DNA of 64,000 nucleotides from Domibacillus sp. DTU_2020_1001157_1_SI_ALB_TIR_016. GTDB lineage: Bacteria > Bacillota > Bacilli > Bacillales > Domibacillaceae. Below are positions 7,341-14,863 of the stretch, piece after piece (position 1 is the first letter of the stretch; each line of letters starts with the position of its first letter). A program made the position numbers and the translations under genes. The notes beneath the pieces were generated by a model. The model did not search any database. It was not told where the DNA came from and worked only from the letters and a program-made list of their open reading frames with translations. The stretch lies in the NCBI RefSeq assembly GCF_032341995.1, contig NZ_CP135439.1:2749501-2813500 (forward strand), written 5' to 3'.

Positions 7341-7826
7341 TCAATAAGGCATTTCCGCTTCTCTAAATACATTTTCATAAACGTCATCACTTGGCTTTTC
7401 AACACCGTTTTGAAGCAACTTTTTTCTAGCGGTATTAAATAAACCACTTGGGATATTCGGAAATTCATTTTCCCAACCATCTCTTTCATCCAACTGACTT
7501 AGAGATTCAACAATAGCAAGATAAATGTTTGGGTATTGCTTCTTAATGTTAGAAGAGTAGGTTAAAAACTCTTGAAGATATTTATCAAAATGATGACAGT
7601 CTTGTTCTTCAATACCTGTGCAAAACGGAAATCCACTTTCTTCTTCCCAATCTAAGAGAAGACCCCAAAAAGCAAGAAGTGAACCTGCTCTATATCTTGG
7701 GTGATTATCATTAAAATGTTCATAATATGTGTACAACAATTTGCCACACCAATCCAAGTCTATGATCCCGCCCATTTCCTTTATTTCATTATGTAATAAG
7801 TCCAATTTTTCTTGAATGGAATACAT
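7341..7826 (-). CDS. Hypothetical protein of the immunity island
   Basis: This 161-residue soluble protein is helical and rich in acidic and aromatic residues (LYTYYEHFNDNHPRYRAGSL, FWGLLLDWEEESGFPF). The family is not recognised. The start ATG is preceded by GAAAGGAAA. It is the most upstream gene of the leftward immunity-like run and separated from the SMI1/KNR4 gene by about 180 bases, so it may have its own promoter. An immunity role is suggested only by context. Confidence 0.55.
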   Translation of the reverse strand: MYSIQEKLDLLHNEIKEMGGIIDLDWCGKLLYTYYEHFNDNHPRYRAGSLLAFWGLLLDWEEESGFPFCTGIEEQDCHHFDKYLQEFLTYSSNIKKQYPNIYLAIVESLSQLDERDGWENEFPNIPSGLFNTARKKLLQNGVEKPSDDVYENVFREAEMPY

Positions 7827-8011
7827 TAATAAATTTCCTTTCCAAACATAGATTTCATAATTATTGTATCAGGTTTCATGTCCTACTTAGACTAATCTAA
7901 CCCATTGGTTTAACAAGAGATTCAACAACGAAGCTTAGGAAAGCTTAAATAAAAGCCCCCATGCTACCTTTAACAAGGAAAACATGAAGGTCGTTTTGCT
8001 CTTGGTGTTAA

Positions 8012-8107
8012 TTAAATATCTAGAGGGTTAAGTGGATCATATTTATCATTTTGCTCTCTTAGTTCATTCCCCCACATTGCAAAAGCACTCATGCCAAGAC
8101 ATGACAT
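8012..8107 (-). CDS. Possible 31-residue peptide or gene remnant
   Basis: A short frame encodes SAFAMWGNELREQNDKYDPL near its C-terminus and ends at TAA 8012-8014. The frame stays open a few codons upstream of the ATG, and no strong RBS is seen. It could be the 3' tail of a lost gene of the element. The rest of 7830-8135 holds nothing else I can support. Confidence 0.25.
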   Translation of the reverse strand: MSCLGMSAFAMWGNELREQNDKYDPLNPLDI

Positions 8108-8135
8108 GAAGAAATATATAACGGAACAATAAAAC

Positions 8136-8171
8136 AAAAAGAGATATCTCCAGGTAGAGATACCTCTTTTT
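8136..8171. terminator. Terminator brought with the element
   Basis: Arms AAAAAGAGATATCTC and GAGATACCTCTTTTT pair with one mismatch around a 6-base loop. The hairpin lies about 135 bases beyond the queF stop at 8306, so it can end queF transcription in place of the stranded native terminator at 2598-2631. Confidence 0.6.
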
Positions 8172-8185
8172 AACGTATAATGCGT

Positions 8186-8288
8186 GGTCACATCACTTTA
8201 TTTTCAACTTCTATTGGTCACACATTTGGTCACATCTTTTGAAAAAAGACTGTATTTCTGGTCACATTTCAGCTAATTTCGTGTGACC
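8186..8288. repeat. Cluster of GGTCACA repeats, candidate integrase arm sites
   Basis: GGTCACA occurs directly at 8186, 8216, 8228 and 8260, and inverted (TGTGACC) at 8282-8288, all within 103 bases next to the queF attachment block. Two more GGTCAC motifs (2957 and 2969) lie at the other element end, within the end of the integrase gene. Short repeated motifs beside both ends of an element are typical of recombinase arm-type sites. Confidence 0.55.
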
Positions 8289-8305
8289 ACGCTCTTTCTT
8301 TATCC

Positions 8306-8803
8306 TTACCGGTTATCGACTGTTTCTGGATACAGGTCATGATTCATCATGCGGTACTCAGCCATTTTCTCGTATTTCGTGCCAGGCTTCCCGTAGTTCG
8401 TGTACGGGTCAATGGAAATCCCGCCACGCGGCGTGAATTTGCCCCATACTTCAATGTAGCGTGGATCCATAAGTTCAATAAGGTCATTCATGATAATGTT
8501 CATGCAGTCCTCATGAAAATCACCGTGATTGCGGAAGCTGAACAAGTACAGCTTCAACGATTTACTTTCGACCATTTTCACATCGGGAATGTAACTGATG
8601 TAAATAGTCGCAAAGTCCGGCTGACCCGTCATTGGGCAAAGCGACGTGAATTCCGGGCAGTTGAATTTTACAAAGTAATCACGGTTTTGATGTTTATTGT
8701 CAAACGTCTCAAGAACGGATGGGTCATAGTCAAATATATAGTTTGTTCCCTGATTGCCAAGCAGCGTAATGTCTTTTAGTTCTTCTTCTTTTCGTCCAGC
8801 CAT
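8306..8803 (-). CDS. queF: NADPH-dependent 7-cyano-7-deazaguanine reductase
   Basis: QueF reduces preQ0 to preQ1 in queuosine tRNA modification. The 165-residue protein is the usual length of the short (YkvM-type) enzyme. It shows the active-site Cys in [18 protein letters not shown] and the [13 protein letters not shown] segment with the substrate-binding Glu and His. The 3' third of the gene comes from the integrated element (identical residues, silent DNA changes relative to 2689-2906), so the gene was repaired rather than broken by insertion. Start ATG follows AAGGAGG. It is divergent from the thioredoxin-like gene. Confidence 0.95.
   Translation of the reverse strand: MAGRKEEELKDITLLGNQGTNYIFDYDPSVLETFDNKHQNRDYFVKFNCPEFTSLCPMTGQPDFATIYISYIPDVKMVESKSLKLYLFSFRNHGDFHEDCMNIIMNDLIELMDPRYIEVWGKFTPRGGISIDPYTNYGKPGTKYEKMAEYRMMNHDLYPETVDNR
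8430..8523. other. Candidate attachment-site core, right copy
   Basis: A 94-base block inside queF identical to 2813-2906. The chromosomal half of queF lies on its right, and element-derived queF 3' sequence lies on its left. Confidence 0.65.
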
Positions 8804-8880
8804 GCCGGAGCCTCCTTATAAATCATATTCTTTTTTATTATAGCAGAGACAGTTTACAATGAGAAAAAGGAGTGGTACAA

Positions 8881-9201
8881 ATGCAGCATGTAACCTCATA
8901 CACGGAATTTTCAGATATTATTTCATCCAGCGAAGCCGTGCTGCTTTATGTTTCAAGCCCTGGCTGTTCTGTTTGTCACGCCCTGCTGCCTCAGGTCAAA
9001 GTACTTATGCAGGAGTTCCCCCGTGTCACAATGGTTTACGCAAATACGGGAATCGCGCCGGATATTGCCGGCCAGTTGACTGTTTTTTCTGTGCCAGCTG
9101 TTCTTTTCTTTTTAAAAGGCAAGGAGCAATTCCGCGCGGTACGTTTTGTTCCGATCGGAGGCTTAAGAGAAAGTATTGGCGATGCTTTAAAAATCATTTG
9201 A
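8881..9201 (+). CDS. Thioredoxin-like protein
   Basis: About 106 residues with a thioredoxin fold: LLYVSSPGCSVCHALLPQ carries a CxxC (CSVC) active site, and SVPAVLFFLKG holds the cis-proline. It is cytosolic, with no signal peptide. The active-site dipeptide SV rather than GP suggests a specialised thiol-disulfide role. ATG 8881 is chosen because AAAGGAG ends eight bases upstream; an in-frame GTG at 8872 overlaps that RBS. It is followed 56 bases later by the carbonic anhydrase gene on the same strand. Confidence 0.85.
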   Translation: MQHVTSYTEFSDIISSSEAVLLYVSSPGCSVCHALLPQVKVLMQEFPRVTMVYANTGIAPDIAGQLTVFSVPAVLFFLKGKEQFRAVRFVPIGGLRESIGDALKII

Positions 9202-9257
9202 CAAAAAATTATGAAATCCTTCACAATAATAAGGGAGTATGGAAAGGAGAGAATACA

Positions 9258-9833
9258 GTGACATTATTAACAAACATTTTAGCGTTTAACGAAACGTTTG
9301 TAGAAAACAAAGAATATGAAAAATTTGAGACAACAAAGTTCCCGGATAAGCGTGTCGTCATTTTAACATGTATGGATACACGTCTTGTCGAACTTGTAAC
9401 TGAAGCCATGAATTTTAAAAACGGAGATGTAAAAATCGTTCGTAACGCCGGCGCGATCGTCAACCATCCGTTTGGATCGATTATGCGAAGCCTGCTGGTT
9501 GCAGTGTACCAGCTTCAAGCGGATGAAGTATTGGTCGTAGGGCATCATGATTGCGGTATGGGTTCTCTTTCAAGCGATGTCATTATCGATGCAATGAAGG
9601 AACGGGGCATCCAGCAGGAAGTAGTCGATACACTTCGCAACGCTGGAATTGAAGTAGATAAATGGCTGAGCGGCTTTAACAGCGTAGAAGAAAGTGTCGA
9701 GCACAGCGTGAAAATGATTAAGTCTCATCCATTGATGGTGAATTCTATTCCTGTACACGGGCTTGTTATTGACCCTTCAACGGGCAAATTAGATCTTGTG
9801 GTTGATGGATACAAAAAAGAAGAGGCTCTTTAA
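9258..9833 (+). CDS. Beta-class carbonic anhydrase
   Basis: The enzyme interconverts CO2 and bicarbonate. The 191-residue protein has the zinc ligands and dyad of beta-carbonic anhydrases: CMDTRL near residue 40 and GHHDCGM near residue 97. The GTG start at 9258 sits nine bases after AAAGGAG; the frame is open further upstream through the thioredoxin-like gene, but that is a shadow. The stop codon lies inside the terminator hairpin at 9821-9843. It is probably a short operon with the thioredoxin-like gene. Confidence 0.9.
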   Translation: MTLLTNILAFNETFVENKEYEKFETTKFPDKRVVILTCMDTRLVELVTEAMNFKNGDVKIVRNAGAIVNHPFGSIMRSLLVAVYQLQADEVLVVGHHDCGMGSLSSDVIIDAMKERGIQQEVVDTLRNAGIEVDKWLSGFNSVEESVEHSVKMIKSHPLMVNSIPVHGLVIDPSTGKLDLVVDGYKKEEAL

Positions 9834-9843
9834 AAGAGCCTCT
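9821..9843. terminator. Terminator hairpin, left copy flanking repeat A
   Basis: Perfect 10-bp stem AGAGGCTCTT / AAGAGCCTCT overlapping the carbonic anhydrase stop. An A-run lies on its outer (left) side, but there is no T-run on its inner side. Its near-twin is at 9994-10016. Confidence 0.7.
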
Positions 9844-9993
9844 GAGAGTGTAGGCAAAGTAAGAAAGCAGGCTGATTGAAAACGTCTGTCTTTCCAGAAA
9901 TGCCGCCGGCTGGGAAGCGGCGTGACCTTTTTAGGATCATGAGCATTCACAGCTGGCAAGTGACGCCGAAAGCGGGCGTTTGCGGGCAGCCTG
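9844..9993. repeat. Dispersed foldable repeat, copy A
   Basis: About 150 bases closely similar to 32796-32945 and 45436-45583. Shared parts are GTGTAGRCAAARTAAG at the left, CAGGCTGATTGAAAAC, CGCCGCCGRCTG, TCATGAGCATTC, GGCAAGTGACGCCGAAA and CGTTTGCGGGCAGCC at the right. Its ends are imperfectly complementary (CAGGCTG.. with ..CAGCCTG), and GTGACC/GGATCAT form an inner stem. No coding capacity is seen. It lies between two near-identical terminator hairpins. Confidence 0.8.
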
Positions 9994-10016
9994 AGCGGCT
10001 CTTTAAAAGAGCCGCT
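9994..10016. terminator. Terminator hairpin, right copy flanking repeat A
   Basis: Perfect stem AGCGGCTCTT / AAGAGCCGCT followed by six T residues. It equals the 9821-9843 hairpin except for one base pair changed on both arms (A-T to C-G), a compensatory difference. On the minus strand it lies next to the adhB stop. Confidence 0.75.
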
Positions 10017-10019
10017 TTT

Positions 10020-11156
10020 TTATGGCTTTAACACTACTTTTATACAGTCATCCGTTTTTGTATCAAACAATTCATAGCCTTTTTTTGCTTGATCGAGCGG
10101 CAAAATGTGCGTCACGACATCACCCGGATCCACTTTTCCTTCCGCAATCAGCTTATATAAATAAGGCATGTAGTGAATAACAGGAGCCTGGCCGCCCCGA
10201 ATATTAACGTTGCGCTGAAAAATGTCACCGAGCGGAAAAGCGTTATAGATTCCACCGTATGCACCTGTTATTTGAATCGTACCGCCTTTGCGGACAGCCT
10301 GGCTGGCTGCCACAAGAGCACTTAAAGCACCGCCCTGAAGCTTCATGCCCACTGCAAGAAATTCGATTGGTGTCATTTTGGCATCCATTCCAACACAATC
10401 CATGACTACCTCTGCCCCGCCGCCTGTCATTTCTTTCAGATGATTGCCAATGTTTTGCTCGTCTTCAAAGTTCACAATTTCTACTTTATTTGTTTTCTTC
10501 GCATGCTCAAGCCGATATCTCACATAATCAGCCGCAATGACACGTTTTGCTCCTTTTAACCAGGCAAATTTTTGAGCAAGCAGTCCAACTGGGCCGCAGC
10601 CGAAAATAATCGCTGTATCTCCCTCTTTTAAGCCGGAATTGTCGACGGTCCAGTAAGCCGTTGAAGCGGCGTCCGCCAGCAGGACGAGTTTCTCATCCTC
10701 CACCTCACTGTCTTCTGGAATTTTAAACGGTGTAAAATTCCCATACGGAACACGCATATATTCGGCCTGCCCGCCAGGATATCCCCCTGTCGTGCCGCTA
10801 TATCCAAAATAAGCGCCCATCTCGTCATTATCATTAGAATTGTCACACTGACTTTCCAGGTCATGCTTACAAAACCAGCACTCTCCGCAGCTAATGTTAA
10901 ACGGAACAATGACACGGTCTCCTTTTTTTACTTTTGTAACAGCCGGACCGACTTCTTCTACACTCCCCATCGGTTCATGCCCGATAATATAATCTTGTTG
11001 AAGATTCGGAATCATGCCATGAATCAAATGCAGATCGGACCCGCAAATAGCTGTTAATGTAGGCTTGACGATAATATCGTCCGGTTTTTGAATGCTGGGT
11101 GCTTCTACTTCTTTTACAACCACATTTTTCACACCTTGATATGTGACGGCTTTCAT
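10020..11156 (-). CDS. adhB: Zinc-dependent alcohol dehydrogenase, AdhB-like
   Basis: This medium-chain dehydrogenase of 378 residues belongs to the formaldehyde-dehydrogenase-like group. It has the catalytic zinc site CGSDLHLIHG and GHEPMG, structural zinc cysteines in CGECWFCKHDLESQC, and an NAD-binding GCGPVG. The ATG at 11156 is six to eight bases behind GGAGGAG; an upstream GTG is less likely. Flanking coat-F-like genes on both sides reproduce the Bacillus subtilis yraG-yraF-adhB-yraE-yraD set, so expression during sporulation is likely. It shares a leftward operon with the two genes to its right. Confidence 0.85.
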   Translation of the reverse strand: MKAVTYQGVKNVVVKEVEAPSIQKPDDIIVKPTLTAICGSDLHLIHGMIPNLQQDYIIGHEPMGSVEEVGPAVTKVKKGDRVIVPFNISCGECWFCKHDLESQCDNSNDNDEMGAYFGYSGTTGGYPGGQAEYMRVPYGNFTPFKIPEDSEVEDEKLVLLADAASTAYWTVDNSGLKEGDTAIIFGCGPVGLLAQKFAWLKGAKRVIAADYVRYRLEHAKKTNKVEIVNFEDEQNIGNHLKEMTGGGAEVVMDCVGMDAKMTPIEFLAVGMKLQGGALSALVAASQAVRKGGTIQITGAYGGIYNAFPLGDIFQRNVNIRGGQAPVIHYMPYLYKLIAEGKVDPGDVVTHILPLDQAKKGYELFDTKTDDCIKVVLKP

Positions 11157-11185
11157 TTTTAAAATCTCCTCCACGATTATGGCAT

Positions 11186-11545
11186 TTATTTAGGCGGGGT
11201 TGGAAATAACCCTTTTCGATTTGTATTGGTCGGGAAGAGCGGCAGCCGGGCAATGTCGACAGTCGTTTCAGCGGACTTAATGTCCAGCTGCATTTGTTTA
11301 TCCACGTCATACGGATAGAGCCAGCCTTTATGCAGCATTAATTCTGTTACTTCACCATGAAGGTCGATACCTTGTTCCAGATGCTTAATCAGCACAGAAC
11401 GGACTTCCGGCGTAGCCGCTTCTGTTATAGCGATCGCACAGTTTCTTACTCCATTTTTTACAGAGGTCAAAAATTCAAGCGCAATAGCAGAATCAGCAAG
11501 TTCTGGCATTCCCACTGAATTGATCGGATCTAAATAATCGTTCAC
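11186..11545 (-). CDS. Coat-F-like spore coat protein, YraF-like
   Basis: The protein has 119 residues. The core SAIALEFLTSVKNGVRNCAI and ITEAATPEVRSVLIKHLEQG, then MLHKGWLYPYDVDKQMQLD, is the coat F domain. A GTG start at 11545, eight bases after GGAGG, is favoured over an upstream TTG. It lies between the AdhB-like gene (30 bases downstream) and the small YraG-like gene. Length and order fit YraF of the B. subtilis cluster. Expected location: forespore-derived layer of the spore. Confidence 0.8.
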   Translation of the reverse strand: MNDYLDPINSVGMPELADSAIALEFLTSVKNGVRNCAIAITEAATPEVRSVLIKHLEQGIDLHGEVTELMLHKGWLYPYDVDKQMQLDIKSAETTVDIARLPLFPTNTNRKGLFPTPPK

Positions 11546-11563
11546 ATCTTCTACCTCCAAAAA

Positions 11564-11770
11564 TTAAAATGTTCTGGCTCCCTTATAAAGCTCTAACAAT
11601 TCGTTCGTTTGGTGAATCGACTGCTGTGCGTCTTTTTCTAGCATCGCTTTTAAATCACTGTCAAAGCAGGCACCCTGCATGAGTTTTGATTTGAGCATGC
11701 AGCTCGTTTTAAAGTTAATCATCTCATGGAGCTCCATTGTTTCATGAAAGGCCAACTTTTTTTGGTCCAT
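11564..11770 (-). CDS. Small coat-F-associated protein, YraG-like
   Basis: The 68-residue helical protein has the HETMELHEMINFKTSCMLKS signature of the small partner proteins found beside coat F genes in Bacillus. ATG 11770 follows GGGGTGAT. Its paralogue of equal length is encoded divergently at 11924-12130, so the two subfamilies face each other across a 150-base promoter region. Confidence 0.75.
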   Translation of the reverse strand: MDQKKLAFHETMELHEMINFKTSCMLKSKLMQGACFDSDLKAMLEKDAQQSIHQTNELLELYKGARTF

Positions 11771-11923
11771 ATTTATCACCCCTATAGTTAGTCACAACAT
11801 TCATTTTCCCTTTCATTTTTTTCATTTATTCAGAGGGTTCATTCAATCCGTGCATATTTGAATAAGGAACAGATGAAAAGCCAAAATAAGAAGCATGTAT
11901 GAATAACTGAAGAGGTGATAAAT

Positions 11924-12130
11924 ATGAGGAATCATTTAGGTCAGCACGAGTCTCTGGAGCTGCATGAATTAGTCGTTTTTAAAAGCCTCTGTACGACAAA
12001 ATCAGCGATGATGAGCAAACTTGCACAGGATCCGGAATTAAAAACCCTGCTTGAAGCAGACACACAAGCGGGCCAGCAGCACCTTCAACAGCTGAAGCAG
12101 CTTTTGCCGGGAGGTGGCGTGACACAATGA
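11924..12130 (+). CDS. Small coat-F-associated protein, YraE-like
   Basis: The 68-residue protein has the HESLELHELVVFKSLCTTKS signature, paralogous to the divergent 11564-11770 product. ATG 11924 lies behind GAGGTGAT; the in-frame GTG at 11915 is part of that ribosome binding site. Its stop overlaps the ATG of the next gene (ATGA), so the pair is translationally coupled. It is probably expressed in sporulation by analogy to yraE. Confidence 0.75.
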   Translation: MRNHLGQHESLELHELVVFKSLCTTKSAMMSKLAQDPELKTLLEADTQAGQQHLQQLKQLLPGGGVTQ

Positions 12131-12423
12131 ATGATTTATTTAAAAGCATAGCAGGCATGGGCGGCATGACGGATCAGGTGATTGCAACGGACTTTTTGAT
12201 TTCTGCCAAATCCGGTGTGAGGAATGCAGCGTTCGCGCTTACGGAAGCCGTAACACCTGAATTGCGTTCGGCCCTGCGTGAACAGCTTATGGCCACTGTT
12301 TCAACTCATGAAAGCATCAGCAAATATATGATGGAAAAAGGATATTACCATCCTTACAACCTGGAAGAACAGACGAAAATCGATCTGGCTGTCGCACAAA
12401 CAAGCCAGGACCTTGTAAGATAG
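12127..12423 (+). CDS. Coat-F-like spore coat protein, YraD-like
   Basis: This 98-residue coat F domain protein contains IATDFLISAKSGVRNAAFAL, TEAVTPELRSALREQL and EKGYYHPYNLEEQTKIDL. Length matches YraD. Its ATG overlaps the stop of the preceding small gene. It is paralogous to the 11186-11545 product but lacks the C-terminal extension. A terminator at 12496-12528 separates it from katE. Confidence 0.8.
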   Translation: MNDLFKSIAGMGGMTDQVIATDFLISAKSGVRNAAFALTEAVTPELRSALREQLMATVSTHESISKYMMEKGYYHPYNLEEQTKIDLAVAQTSQDLVR

Positions 12424-12495
12424 CAGCCCATCCCTCCTGCTTTGTTTGCTTCTACTAAGTGAAAGACGAGGCTTTTATTCACCTTTAAAACCATA

Positions 12496-12528
12496 AAAAA
12501 ACTGCCGACATCCCATTCGGCAGTTTTT
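12496..12528. terminator. Bidirectional terminator
   Basis: Stem ACTGCCGA / TCGGCAGT with an A-run before and a T-run after. It is shared by the convergent coat gene and katE. Confidence 0.8.
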
Positions 12529-12538
12529 ATTTCTTGCT

Positions 12539-14575
12539 TTATACAGAGCGGTTCCAGTGACGATGTTCAGCAAGAGCAGCGAGGAAGGTGTCTGCATAGC
12601 CCTCAGATGGAGATGCTTCCGCTACTACGCCCGGATCACCAGGCAGATCCGCGATCAAATCCACGCCGTCATCTGTCGCTCCTACGGTTTTAAAGTGTTC
12701 ATATGCTTCTGTTAAAAAAGCTTTTGCCTGCTTTTTCGCTTTTGGATCGGCACTCAATCCGCCTGCTGCGTAAACGGCATCAAATAAAACCGAGTCGGCT
12801 GTCAGGAAAGTATGGTCTACTTCAAGCTCCGCTCCGTCATCGCCTTTGATTATTCCCTGCTTTGTGCTCACCACTTCGGGACGGGTGCCGGCTTTTTCAA
12901 AGGCTTTGTAAATATCGGTCATCGTTTTGCCCGAGAAGCCCTCGCCTGCTAAGACTGCAATTTTGCGGGTTGCCACCCCTTTAACCGGGTTTGTTTCCTG
13001 GCTTAGTGCGGGCGAAGATTTGGTAATGGACGATTCCTCTACACCAGATGGTGCCTGCACGCCAATGGCATCAGCTACTTGTGCCGCCAGGCCTGCATTG
13101 ACATTCGCAAACATATTCACAACCTGCTGGCGAATATCTTTGCTTTTTACTTTGCCCAGTTCAAAGCTGAACGCTTCAATAATATGCTTTTTTTCAACCT
13201 CTGTCATACTGTTCCAGAACAGGGCGGCCTGTGAAAAATGATCTTTAAAGCTATCGCTGCGGCGCGCTACTTTACGGCCTTCTACTTTTTCCTGGTAATG
13301 AGCGTAGCCGCCTTCTTCTTCCTTGGCCGGTGCCGGCGTATTTTGAGCCAGCGAGTTTTGATGGTAGCTCACCTGCCCGACGTTAATCGTCTGGCGCCCG
13401 TATCCATCACGCTGGTTGTTAAAAAACGGGCAGACAGGGCGGTTAATCGGCAGCTCATGGAAGTTTGGCCCGCCGAGGCGGATAAGCTGTGTATCGGTAT
13501 AAGAGAAAAGCCGTCCCTGCAGGAGCGGATCATTGGTAAAATCAATTCCTGGTACAACGTGGCCCGGATGAAAAGCCGCTTGTTCTGTTTCGGCAAATAC
13601 ATTATCGACGTTACGGTTAAGCGTCATTTTCCCAATGATTTTTACCGGTACGTCTTCTTCCGGCCAAATTTTAGTCGGATCCAGCACATCAAAATCAAAT
13701 TTAAATTCGTCTTCTTCGTCAATCATCTGCACGCCAAACTCGAATTCTGGATAATCCCCCATTTCGATCGATTCCCATAGGTCGCGGCGGTGGAAATCCG
13801 GATCTTTACCGGCAATTTTTTGCGCTTCGTCCCACACAAGTGATTTAATACCGAGAACCGGCTTCCAATGAAACTTTACAAACCGCGCTTTTCCTTCTTC
13901 GTTCACAAAACGGAATGTATGAACACCGAATCCTTCCATCATCCGGTAGCTGCGCGGAATCGCACGATCGGACAAATGCCACATAACCATATGAGCTGAT
14001 TCCTGGTTGTTAGCAATAAAATCCCAGAATGTATCATGGGCACTCGCTGCCTGAGGCATTTCGTTATGAGGCTCTGGCTTGACGGCATGAATCAAGTCTG
14101 GAAACTTGATCGCATCCTGGATAAAAAAGACCGGGATGTTATTACCGACAAGGTCGTAGTTTCCTTCCTCCGTATAAAACTTCGTTGAGAATCCGCGCAC
14201 ATCACGAACCGTATCTCCTGAACCCCGGGAGCCCGCTACAGTCGAATAACGGACGAAAACCGGTGTTTTCTTCGATGGATCCTGTAAAAAGCCGGCTTTT
14301 GTATATTCTTTCATAGACTTATACACTTGAAAGTACCCATGCGCTGCAAACCCGCGTGCATGAACAACCCGCTCTGGAATGCGCTCATGGTCAAAATGGG
14401 TCATTTTTTCACGAAAATGAAAATCTTCCATCAATGTAGGCCCGCGGTCCCCTGCTTTCAACGAATGTTCATCTTCTGACACGCGAAGTCCCTGATTCGT
14501 TGTTAATTTTTCTCCTTGATCGCTTACACGGAACTCATCCAGCTGTTTGTTTTTGCTGTTTTCGTTAATCGCCAT
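12539..14575 (-). CDS. katE: Large-subunit catalase (HPII/KatE type)
   Basis: At 678 residues it is close to B. subtilis KatE. The catalase core carries [11 protein letters not shown] (distal His), the Asn-containing [20 protein letters not shown], and the proximal heme Tyr in [11 protein letters not shown]-terminal DJ-1/flavodoxin-like domain from about residue 530 ([12 protein letters not shown]) is diagnostic of large-subunit catalases. The enzyme breaks down hydrogen peroxide in the cytosol. In B. subtilis katE is a sigma-B general stress gene; I could not assign a clear sigma-B promoter here. Confidence 0.95.
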   Translation of the reverse strand: MAINENSKNKQLDEFRVSDQGEKLTTNQGLRVSEDEHSLKAGDRGPTLMEDFHFREKMTHFDHERIPERVVHARGFAAHGYFQVYKSMKEYTKAGFLQDPSKKTPVFVRYSTVAGSRGSGDTVRDVRGFSTKFYTEEGNYDLVGNNIPVFFIQDAIKFPDLIHAVKPEPHNEMPQAASAHDTFWDFIANNQESAHMVMWHLSDRAIPRSYRMMEGFGVHTFRFVNEEGKARFVKFHWKPVLGIKSLVWDEAQKIAGKDPDFHRRDLWESIEMGDYPEFEFGVQMIDEEDEFKFDFDVLDPTKIWPEEDVPVKIIGKMTLNRNVDNVFAETEQAAFHPGHVVPGIDFTNDPLLQGRLFSYTDTQLIRLGGPNFHELPINRPVCPFFNNQRDGYGRQTINVGQVSYHQNSLAQNTPAPAKEEEGGYAHYQEKVEGRKVARRSDSFKDHFSQAALFWNSMTEVEKKHIIEAFSFELGKVKSKDIRQQVVNMFANVNAGLAAQVADAIGVQAPSGVEESSITKSSPALSQETNPVKGVATRKIAVLAGEGFSGKTMTDIYKAFEKAGTRPEVVSTKQGIIKGDDGAELEVDHTFLTADSVLFDAVYAAGGLSADPKAKKQAKAFLTEAYEHFKTVGATDDGVDLIADLPGDPGVVAEASPSEGYADTFLAALAEHRHWNRSV

Positions 14576-14863
14576 GCTTTAGCCCCCTTATTGATACATT
14601 CACTAAAAGTTCATTACTTACTATCCGTACCACTTTTTAAATGAACTAAAACAAAAAAAGACAACATATTCATCCAAAACAGGCAAAGGTTGTGGATTCC
14701 ATTGCCATATTCGACCCAATTATTCAAAATATCCTGCTCAAACAGGGAAATTTTTCTTTTATTCAGACCAATTTTCTTACAAAATGAATCATTATTTTTG
14801 CGGATGTGACGCTTTCTTCCAGATGATACGATAGAAGTGAAATGAATGAATAGGCGGTGGATT

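Noticed and set aside
7256..7489. 77-residue ORF at the end of the 7341-7826 gene
   Set aside because: Other-frame shadow with no family resemblance or RBS.
2689..8305. Treating the queF region as an intact prophage or conjugative element
   Set aside because: No replication, structural, lysis or conjugation genes are present and both integrases are broken.
8859..9257. In-frame upstream extension of the carbonic anhydrase gene giving a 324-residue protein
   Set aside because: It runs out of frame through the thioredoxin-like gene. The GTG at 9258 has a proper AAAGGAG site and gives the normal family length.
13238..13780. 180-residue plus-strand ORF
   Set aside because: Antisense shadow of katE, whose motifs are complete on the other strand.
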